DNA of 64,000 nucleotides, from assembly GCA_900316355.1 (NCBI GenBank), contig ONCQ01000021.1:20298-84297 (forward strand). The letters run 5' to 3'. Made by a program: the position numbers and the translations under genes. The notes under the pieces are model-generated. The model was not told where the DNA came from, searched no databases, and was given only the letters and a program-made list of their open reading frames with translations. The stretch comes from an uncultured Prevotellaceae bacterium. Lineage in GTDB: Bacteria; Bacteroidota; Bacteroidia; Bacteroidales; Bacteroidaceae. Positions 58,199 to 64,000 of this stretch are shown one piece after another. Each line of letters starts with the position of its first letter. Position 1 is the stretch's first letter.

Positions 58199-59371
58199 AT
58201 GACTATGGCAAAGAAAAAATCAGCAAGCGTCCAAAGAGGACAAGTTAAGCTTCGCGAAAAGAAGCTTAAAGATGGAAGTTCAAGCCTGTACCTTGACATC
58301 AATGTTGGTGGCAAGCGTCATAAGGAATATCTGAAGCTTTATCAGGTAGTCCCTACTACAGCGCAGGAAAGAGAACAAAACCGTCAGGCTCTTGCAGCAG
58401 CCAATGCCATGAGAGCAAGACGTGAATTAGAAATCATCAATGGCAAATTCGACATCACACAACCCAAACAAGGCGGTGTTCGTTTCCTTGATTACTATCG
58501 TCAGATGTGTGAAGACCGTTTGAAGACTCCAGACTCAAATGGCAATTGGGGAAACTGGCATAGCTGTTTGAAGCATCTGGAAGTTTACTGTGATGAAGCA
58601 ACTACCTTTGATGATATTGATGCCGAGTGGATTCATGGATTTAAGGATTATCTGAACACAGCAGAGAAAGATGCTCAGAAGAAAACTGACCCAAAGGTTT
58701 CTTACGTATTTGTTGGTTTGTCACAGAACTCTAAGGTATCGTACTTCAATAAACTACGTGCATGTCTTAATCAGGCATTTGAAGAACATATTATCGACAA
58801 GAATCCAATCAGAGGTGTCGAAGGATTTAAGCAGGAAGAGGTTGCCCGTGAATACCTGACCCTCGATGAAGTTAAGAAGATGGCTGCAACTCCATGTAAC
58901 TATCCCATTCTAAAAGCGACATTTCTGTTCTCTTGTCTGACTGGACTCCGTAAGAGCGACATCGAGAAATTGACATGGGGTGAAGTCCAGAAATTTGGAA
59001 AATATACTCGTATTGTTTTCAAACAGAAGAAAACAGGTGGTCAGGAATACCTCGATATTTCAGACCAGGCAGCAGCCTATTTAGGAACCCGTCGCAATGA
59101 TGTTGACCGAGTGTTTGAGGGTTTCACCTATGGTGCATGGACTTCACTCGAATTAAAACGATGGGCACTTGCAGCAGGTATCTCTAAGAACCTAACTTTC
59201 CACTGTGCTCGTCACACATTCGCTGTAATGATGCTCGACCTCGGAGCCGACATCTACACAGTCTCTAAGCTCCTTGGCCACAGAGAACTTTCGACAACTC
59301 AGATTTATGCCAAAGTTCTTGACAAGAACAAACAAGCAGCAGTCAACTTGATTCCAGACATAAGTAAGTAG
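58199..59371 (+). CDS. Tyrosine-type site-specific recombinase (integrase)
   Basis: A 390-residue recombinase. An N-terminal arm-binding domain and SAM-like core-binding domain (residues about 90-210) precede the catalytic domain. Catalytic residues are visible: Arg in TGLRKSDIEKLTWG, HxxR in HCARHTFAVMML, the second His in LLGHRELSTT and the Tyr in QIYAKVLD. It fits the Bacteroidetes integrase group of transposons and conjugative elements. A second ATG lies two codons downstream (58205). It is the first gene of the element. Confidence 0.93.
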   Translation: MTMAKKKSASVQRGQVKLREKKLKDGSSSLYLDINVGGKRHKEYLKLYQVVPTTAQEREQNRQALAAANAMRARRELEIINGKFDITQPKQGGVRFLDYYRQMCEDRLKTPDSNGNWGNWHSCLKHLEVYCDEATTFDDIDAEWIHGFKDYLNTAEKDAQKKTDPKVSYVFVGLSQNSKVSYFNKLRACLNQAFEEHIIDKNPIRGVEGFKQEEVAREYLTLDEVKKMAATPCNYPILKATFLFSCLTGLRKSDIEKLTWGEVQKFGKYTRIVFKQKKTGGQEYLDISDQAAAYLGTRRNDVDRVFEGFTYGAWTSLELKRWALAAGISKNLTFHCARHTFAVMMLDLGADIYTVSKLLGHRELSTTQIYAKVLDKNKQAAVNLIPDISK

Positions 59372-59392
59372 AATTCTCTATACATTATATAT

Positions 59393-60403
59393 ATGGTAAC
59401 AAGACAAGAAGCAGTTTTGAGTTTTGTGAAATTCAATAAGTTCGCGAAGCAACTCATATATGACATCTGCATAGGTGGAAACACTAAGTTAACATCCTAC
59501 GCTGAAGAATTGCTTCAATTCGAGCAGTGGAAGGAGGACATAATGCTCTATATTAACTTTAATCCTGACCCAATCATCATTGAGAAGATAGCGTCACTCG
59601 GTTCTCCAGAAATGTTAGAGAACTACATAAATGATGGAAAAGAAACACTTCCTCAAAATACTCTTGATGCCCTTACTGGAGTTGTCAATGCGATGAATTC
59701 TATTCATGATCTCTGCTATAACATCAATCAAGAGTCTAAAGGCAAATTCAGATTCTTGGTTGACGAATTTGCCAATGAGGAAGCTGCTGCCCTTTTTGAC
59801 CGTGCAGTTAGTGCAGGCTATTTGACCGCTGAATATCAACCAAAGGGCGACACAGACAACTACACGCTGAAGATTATCGCCTTTGCCATTGGTGAACTAC
59901 TTCATTTAACTATGCGACATAAATGGTCACATTTCGAAGAACAATGGAGCATCAACAGGGCTAATAAACTTTCCACATTACCTATCAGCGAAAGGCAATT
60001 CAAAAGAGCCGGAAAACTTATGCAGCTCTATCCCGAAGTTGACTTTACTATGCTCACCGCACCAAATGAAGACAAATATTTTGATGCTGCCTATGGTGCC
60101 CGTCGTGTACGTGCGCTTTATCAAGAACTACTTGACCACGGCTACATAAGTCCTGATACTACGGTTGAAGACTTTCTCAGCATCTTCAACCTTGGAAACC
60201 AAACAACCAGGAAACCCATCGAATGGATGAAGAGTCAACAACACCTCTCCTACTTCATTTATTTTACATTCTCAAAGACAAACAAAGACTACTGGGTTAA
60301 GACTGTTGCATGTTTCTCTGTCAATGGTCATGCTCCTCATAAAGGAAGTCTGGTTACAGGTTTAGTGGCTATGCAGAGAAAGGGACTTTCGATGTGGAAT
60401 TAA
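59393..60403 (+). CDS. Hypothetical protein of the integrative element
   Basis: A 336-residue AT-rich gene product beginning MVTRQEAVLSFVKFNKFA. The protein is mainly helical, acidic and cytosolic by appearance, without a signal or membrane segment. I recognise no motif. It starts 21 bases after the integrase stop, in the same strand, and is followed by a strong terminator. It may help integration or carry cargo function; both are guesses. Confidence 0.7.
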   Translation: MVTRQEAVLSFVKFNKFAKQLIYDICIGGNTKLTSYAEELLQFEQWKEDIMLYINFNPDPIIIEKIASLGSPEMLENYINDGKETLPQNTLDALTGVVNAMNSIHDLCYNINQESKGKFRFLVDEFANEEAAALFDRAVSAGYLTAEYQPKGDTDNYTLKIIAFAIGELLHLTMRHKWSHFEEQWSINRANKLSTLPISERQFKRAGKLMQLYPEVDFTMLTAPNEDKYFDAAYGARRVRALYQELLDHGYISPDTTVEDFLSIFNLGNQTTRKPIEWMKSQQHLSYFIYFTFSKTNKDYWVKTVACFSVNGHAPHKGSLVTGLVAMQRKGLSMWN

Positions 60404-60468
60404 AAAGAATTGCTTCGAAATACAACAATGGATAAACTAAATTGATATTAAATCATTCTACATAACAG

Positions 60469-60501
60469 AGGTGGGTAAATATATTTGTTTACCCACCTTT
60501 T
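60469..60501 (+). terminator. Terminator after the integrase unit
   Basis: AGGTGGGTAAA (60469-60479) pairs perfectly with TTTACCCACCT (60488-60498), followed by T bases. The gap to the next gene (about 400 bases) is otherwise AT-rich, with only a short 41-codon frame and a GCGAAAGC-type hairpin near 60,862-60,873. Confidence 0.88.
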
Positions 60502-60679
60502 GTGTTTATAAATTCGATGTACAATAATCATTATACACGATTCCTTAAAGAACAACTATGAGATTTAAAAGGCCAAAATAAACAAAGGTAGTCAATATAT
60601 CGTGCTCAGCCAATAGGTTGAGCAAGATGGACTAACATGGATATGGTTATTACACTTCAATATTATAATTTTGCAAATT

Positions 60680-60805
60680 ATGGCGAGTTCAGAATCAAAT
60701 ATAGCTTCTCAAAACGGGATAATTCTTGGTGATAACAAGATTGTATGCTCCCTCATCAACAAGGTAATAAAGACTACTCAATTCGGGTCTTTAAAACGAC
60801 AATAA
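60680..60805 (+). CDS. Possible 41-residue protein
   Basis: ATG at 60680 opens MASSESNIASQNGIILGDNK and ends SLKRQ with TAA at 60803-60805. A TAATTTTG-like -7 element lies just upstream. It is in the same frame as the ATG at 60911 but is separated by stops. Reality is uncertain; it could be the degraded start of an earlier gene. Confidence 0.25.
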   Translation: MASSESNIASQNGIILGDNKIVCSLINKVIKTTQFGSLKRQ

Positions 60806-60968
60806 ATGGAAATTTATGAGAGAGAAATCATGTGTCGCCATAAAATAGTGATAACAATGTTCGGCGAAAGCCGTTACATTATATTTTCAATTTAATAAAT
60901 ATAAAAAACAATGAGAAAAGAAAAATTTTTCCTCTCTCTTTTTTGAGAGACTGACGCGGACAAGCCAC

Positions 60969-61724
60969 TTGACCGCTGCCAAGAGTGGAGATTCGGGATT
61001 GCTCGAAATGCTCCGTGAAGCCTACGACCTCTATCAGGTCGAAGTTGTTAACCAAGGCAAACTTTATCAGCGTTATGCTGATGATTTTGTTTATAGCCAT
61101 GAGTTCCACGATGCCATCGACGCATGGAGCAAGAATGAACATCAGAAGAACTACCGCATTCTTGATTCACTACTAACCAATCGACGTGACCTTGTTGAGA
61201 ACTACTTCAATAAAAGTGGAGTTAGCGAAGCAGAGCTGAGGGAAATGCTTAATCTGTTTAATACTACGCTACCTTCATCCAACACCTTTGTAGCTCGTAA
61301 AAAAGTCAGAGAGGCATCAGACCTCAATTTATGCTCCTGTCTCGACAATGATGACCTTAGTATTCTTGCTCGTTGCTGCAACGAGGCTCAAATCTTCAGC
61401 GAAGTCATCTATGCCAGCGACCTTCTTTCTCTTCTGGACGGCAAATTGTCTATGCCTCTCCATTCTCGCAACAATCGGCTTGTCGCCTTTTTCTTCGACC
61501 AGCTATCCCTCTACAATCTCATCATCCGCAACTGGCAGAACGTTCTTGCCCACCAACGCTGCATTGTCAGCTCCACAGGCAAAGACACTCTGACCCAGAA
61601 GTCTTTGTCTTCAGCTCTCTACTCTATTGTAGATTTAGAATTGTCTGCACAGGAGAAGATCATTGATGATGCAGTACGTCCTATCGGGCAGAAATATCAA
61701 AGAAAAAGAAACACTGACAAATAA
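60969..61724 (+). CDS. Hypothetical element protein, probably frameshifted at its start
   Basis: A 251-residue helical protein of unknown function, rich in Leu, Asp and Asn. No good start codon exists: the first usable codon is a TTG at 60969. An ATG at 60911 with an A-rich upstream region opens MRKEKFFLSLF and then hits TGA within a six-base T-run; dropping one T would fuse it smoothly into FERLTRTSHLTAAKSGDSG. So the true protein is probably about 270 residues with a frameshift, a sequencing error or a programmed +1 shift. The gene sits 8 bases upstream of a later in-frame region before the excisionase genes. Confidence 0.6.
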   Translation: MTAAKSGDSGLLEMLREAYDLYQVEVVNQGKLYQRYADDFVYSHEFHDAIDAWSKNEHQKNYRILDSLLTNRRDLVENYFNKSGVSEAELREMLNLFNTTLPSSNTFVARKKVREASDLNLCSCLDNDDLSILARCCNEAQIFSEVIYASDLLSLLDGKLSMPLHSRNNRLVAFFFDQLSLYNLIIRNWQNVLAHQRCIVSSTGKDTLTQKSLSSALYSIVDLELSAQEKIIDDAVRPIGQKYQRKRNTDK

Positions 61725-61806
61725 CTGCAAAGATGATGTCAGGGAGTGAGCAAGAGAATCAGATAGAGTCTCTATTATCTCTCTTTCTCATGAATGACTT
61801 TCGATG

Positions 61807-61864
61807 TACTTTTGCCCTCCGTAACCGGTTTACATTGGTAACGGAGGGCAACCTCTTTTTGTAT
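61807..61864 (+). promoter_or_regulatory. Promoter and leader hairpin of the excisionase unit
   Basis: -7 TACTTTTG at 61807-61814. Directly after it GCCCTCCGTAACC (61814-61826) pairs with GGTAACGGAGGGC (61837-61849), 12 of 13 bases, followed by ACCTCTTTTTG. This is a terminator-like structure in the leader, so attenuation or an operator is possible. Confidence 0.65.
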
Positions 61865-61882
61865 TATCATAAAATAAAAGAA

Positions 61883-62269
61883 ATGGGCAGACGTAAGACA
61901 ACATTATCAGACAATGCTTTGGAAATGATTATTTCCATAAATCAGCGACTCACAGAACTTGTTAACTGTGACATTCCCAAGCGTCTTCATTGTATTGAAG
62001 AGAAATTGGACTATATCAATCCGAAACTTTTGACGATTGAACATATTGATAGGTTTTACAGTGAAGTCAAAACGGTATTAACTGTTACAGAAGCTTGTGA
62101 ATATATGGGCATAACTGAATCTCACATGTACAAGCTGACCAGTCTCGGGAAAATACCTCACTACAAACCTACAGGTAAGCTAATATATTTTGATAGAAGT
62201 GAGCTTGATGACTGGCTATTACAGAATAAAACATATAATGAAATAAAAAATAACGATGAAAACAAATGA
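61883..62269 (+). CDS. Excisionase-type helix-turn-helix protein 1
   Basis: A 128-residue protein. The ATG at 61883 (MGRRKTTLSDNA) lies after the promoter and the leader hairpin, so an upstream in-frame ATG at 61733 is rejected. An N-terminal coil precedes a winged HTH_17-like domain: LTVTEACEYMGITESHMYKL, then GKIPHYKPTGKLIYFDRSEL (shown in parts). Such proteins bind attachment-site arms and steer recombination direction. Its end overlaps the next start by 14 bases. Confidence 0.85.
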   Translation: MGRRKTTLSDNALEMIISINQRLTELVNCDIPKRLHCIEEKLDYINPKLLTIEHIDRFYSEVKTVLTVTEACEYMGITESHMYKLTSLGKIPHYKPTGKLIYFDRSELDDWLLQNKTYNEIKNNDENK

Positions 62270-62732
62270 TTTTCCCCAAGCAAATCAACTTGACAATGTA
62301 CATATTATAAGTTTGCTTGACAGACTTGAAGCAGCCAAGAAAGTTCTCGAAAAATCTGAAGACATTGAGTCAACGATTGAAAAGCTAAACAATCTTGAAT
62401 ACTTCCTAAGAAGATTCGGGACGCTCAAAGATCTCGCCACTCACATGCTTTTCATTGAGAAGAAAATGTATATTCTCAAAGAGTATCTGACTGTCACTGA
62501 AGCAGCGGACTATCTTAATCTTTCTCCCAGCCTGGTTTATAGATTAACCAGCAAACACGAACTCCCCATTTACAAGCCTAACGGAAAGACCATTTTTATT
62601 CGTAGAGATGATCTTAACAGATGGATTGCCAAAACCAGAGTCATGTCTGATGACGAGATAGAGGAATATGCAGCCACCCACATGGAGAATCTGTTCAAAG
62701 GAAATTTTAATCATAAAAACAAAAAGAAATGA
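62256..62732 (+). CDS. Excisionase-type helix-turn-helix protein 2
   Basis: A 158-residue paralogue. A coil segment (LLDRLEAAKKVLEKSEDIES) precedes LTVTEAADYLNLSPSLVYRL and ELPIYKPNGKTIFIRRDDL, the same HTH_17-like plan. The two may act as a heterodimeric directionality factor or as regulators of the ATPase and primase genes. It overlaps the upstream gene (14 bases) and the ATPase gene (4 bases), so the three are translationally coupled. Confidence 0.85.
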   Translation: MKTNDFPQANQLDNVHIISLLDRLEAAKKVLEKSEDIESTIEKLNNLEYFLRRFGTLKDLATHMLFIEKKMYILKEYLTVTEAADYLNLSPSLVYRLTSKHELPIYKPNGKTIFIRRDDLNRWIAKTRVMSDDEIEEYAATHMENLFKGNFNHKNKKK

Positions 62733-63835
62733 TGGACATAACAACATTAGGCAATCAGAGAATTGACCAGAAGACATTTGAACAATTATTAAAGCACATT
62801 AAGCTGAAGGTTACTGAGGAATATGCTTTTCCTCCAGAAATCATCACTTGTGGAGGGGCAACAATAGCAACTCTGGGCAACTTCAGTGCTTCAGTCGGCA
62901 AGCCAAAGAGTAAGAAGACGTTCAACGTTTCTGCTATTGTTGCTGCTGCCATATCAGGTAAAGAGATTCTTGGATATAAGGCACACTTGCCTGAAGACAA
63001 AAAAAAGATTCTTTATATTGATACGGAACAGAGCAAGTACCACTGCCATAAGGTTCTAGAGCGAATACTGAAGCTGGCTAATCTTCCATTGAACAAGGAA
63101 AGCGGACTCATCGATTTCTTTGTCTTGCGTGAGTACACCCCAGAACAGAGACGAGACATCATCACCCTAGCATTACGTGGTGATTCACGATATGGTTTGG
63201 TTGTCATCGATGGTGTCCGTGACCTTCTCAGGGACATCAATAACCCAAGTGAGGCACTTGACATTATCAATGATTTGATGCGATGGTCAAGTTTCTATGA
63301 CCTTCACATTCACACAGTACTTCACTTGAACAAAGGCGATGACAATACTCGTGGCCATATAGGTTCCGAGTTGAATAACAAGGCAGAAACTGTACTTCAG
63401 ATAACCAAGAATATAGATGACAGCAATATGAGTGAGGTGAAAGCCATGTTCATTAGAGACAAGGAATTTGCCCCTTTTGCGTTTCGTATCGACAACAACG
63501 GTCTTCCAAACTATGTGGAAGGCTACAAAGCTGAACTTGCCAGACGTGACAAGAAGATGCACTTCTCCAGACTAACGGAAGAGCAGCATCGAGAGGCTAT
63601 TGAAAGCGTTGTTGGCGATAATGCTCCACTGGGTTATTCAAAGATGATTAACCTCCTAATGGATGGCTATTCTAACATTGGTTATTCACGAGGTCGAAAC
63701 ACCATCATCAGCTTACTTAGATACCTGATTGAGATGGGACTGATACTGAAGACTGATAAGGCTTACCAGTATGTTCCACAGAAACAGGAATCGGAAAAAC
63801 AGCCAGAAGATACTGATGAGGACGGTTTAGTTTAG
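62729..63835 (+). CDS. AAA/RepA-like ATPase of the mobile element
   Basis: A 368-residue RecA-fold ATPase of the AAA_25 type. The Walker A-like loop reads SVGKPKSKKTFNVS and Walker B GLVVIDGVRDLL. LHLNKGDDNTRGHIGSELNN has the sensor region. C-terminal is a winged-helix-like portion. In Bacteroidetes elements this protein precedes the primase and is thought to be the replicative helicase or its loader. The start overlaps the upstream stop (ATGA). Confidence 0.85.
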   Translation: MMDITTLGNQRIDQKTFEQLLKHIKLKVTEEYAFPPEIITCGGATIATLGNFSASVGKPKSKKTFNVSAIVAAAISGKEILGYKAHLPEDKKKILYIDTEQSKYHCHKVLERILKLANLPLNKESGLIDFFVLREYTPEQRRDIITLALRGDSRYGLVVIDGVRDLLRDINNPSEALDIINDLMRWSSFYDLHIHTVLHLNKGDDNTRGHIGSELNNKAETVLQITKNIDDSNMSEVKAMFIRDKEFAPFAFRIDNNGLPNYVEGYKAELARRDKKMHFSRLTEEQHREAIESVVGDNAPLGYSKMINLLMDGYSNIGYSRGRNTIISLLRYLIEMGLILKTDKAYQYVPQKQESEKQPEDTDEDGLV

Positions 63836-63880
63836 TTTGGCTGTTTATATATATGTACTGGCATACTTACGATGTAAACT

Positions 63881-64000
63881 ATGAACATATCACAGGCCAA
63901 GCTCATCAATTTAGTGGACTTTCTTGAACAGGAAGGACACAAGGCAGTAAAGCAGAGGGGACACATTTATTGGTACAACTCCCCAATCCGTAGTGAGAGC
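63881..64000 (+). CDS. DNA primase of the mobile element (CHC2-type), N-terminal fragment
   Basis: The first 40 residues read MNISQAKLINLVDFLEQEGH, then KAVKQRGHIYWYNSPIRSE. That opening, with a tryptophan-tyrosine pair before SPxR, is typical of the CHC2 zinc-finger primase that follows the RepA-like ATPase in these elements. It starts 45 bases after the ATPase gene and runs off the window. The zinc cysteines and Toprim domain are beyond the edge. Confidence 0.75.
   Translation, partial: MNISQAKLINLVDFLEQEGHKAVKQRGHIYWYNSPIRSES

Larger units (their letters stand above)
58025..64000. mobile_element. Left part of an AT-rich integrative element downstream of mnmE
   Basis: From about 58.1 kb the third-codon bases and overall composition turn AT-rich, unlike the GC-rich mnmE side. 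Gene content is a tyrosine recombinase, two excisionase-like proteins, an AAA/RepA-like ATPase and a CHC2-type primase, the usual set of Bacteroidetes mobilizable or integrative elements. Mobilization genes (relaxase) would be expected beyond 64 kb. The attachment site is probably between the mnmE stop (58024) and the recombinase start (58199); the exact ends are not visible. Confidence 0.8.

Overview
The window looks like chromosomal DNA from a member of the Bacteroidales, most likely Prevotellaceae-like. Promoters have the Bacteroidetes form (TTTG, 19-20 bp, TAnnTTTG). Start sites rarely have a Shine-Dalgarno sequence. Two secreted proteins end in a type IX secretion (T9SS) C-terminal signal, there are BspA-type leucine-rich-repeat lipoproteins, a Porin_10-type protein, a Ser-type sulfatase, and a fused NfnAB-like flavoprotein. 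The genus is an inference. No rRNA or tRNA gene was seen.

Layout. 1-13 kb: the start of rpsP (leaving the window on the minus strand), free methionine sulfoxide reductase with a His-rich TonB receptor, a sulfatase, EttA, two cell-wall hydrolases around cytidine deaminase, then a minus-strand serine block (serC, serA, DUF1015, YigZ family). 13-25 kb: a coiled-coil secreted protein, phosphohexomutase, NudC-like NAD diphosphatase, a CotH-type T9SS cargo, a Crp-family regulator, M3 peptidase, dCMP deaminase, S41 protease and 5-formyl-THF cyclo-ligase. 25-30 kb is the most unusual part: an HU-like gene with a cloverleaf leader, a 156-bp inverted-repeat element, an LRR lipoprotein, remnants of two neighbouring genes, and a 917-residue T9SS cargo. 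30-48 kb: DUF721-recF, TPR-ribH, smpB, a metH without its activation domain, DUF4375, an HD protein, a 2-oxoacid:ferredoxin oxidoreductase operon holding an unannotated 57-residue membrane protein, a porin, DUF4421, Gfo/Idh/MocA and TPR genes. 48-58 kb: rplU-rpmA-serS, a 22-bp-phased operator-like array before a lipoprotein, the NfnAB-like fusion, a beta-propeller protein, nucleoside phosphorylase and mnmE.

From about 58.1 kb base composition and codon use become AT-rich. A tyrosine recombinase, two excisionase-like proteins, an AAA/RepA-like ATPase and the start of a CHC2-type primase mark the left end of an integrative element inserted just after mnmE. Its other end lies outside the window.

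Two repeat processes recur. One is a GC-rich hairpin element (CCCCTCCC-loop-GGGAGGGG followed by a G-rich tail), found between genes and also in frame inside metH, the cyclo-ligase gene and the NfnAB fusion. The other is stuttered short words (for example TTCAAGAG, TTAAACG, TCGTCAAATTGTGAA) that fill spacers and have also entered nudC and the M3 peptidase gene in frame. The ferredoxin oxidoreductase and the NfnAB-like fusion together suggest an anaerobe that moves electrons between 2-oxoacids, ferredoxin and pyridine nucleotides.
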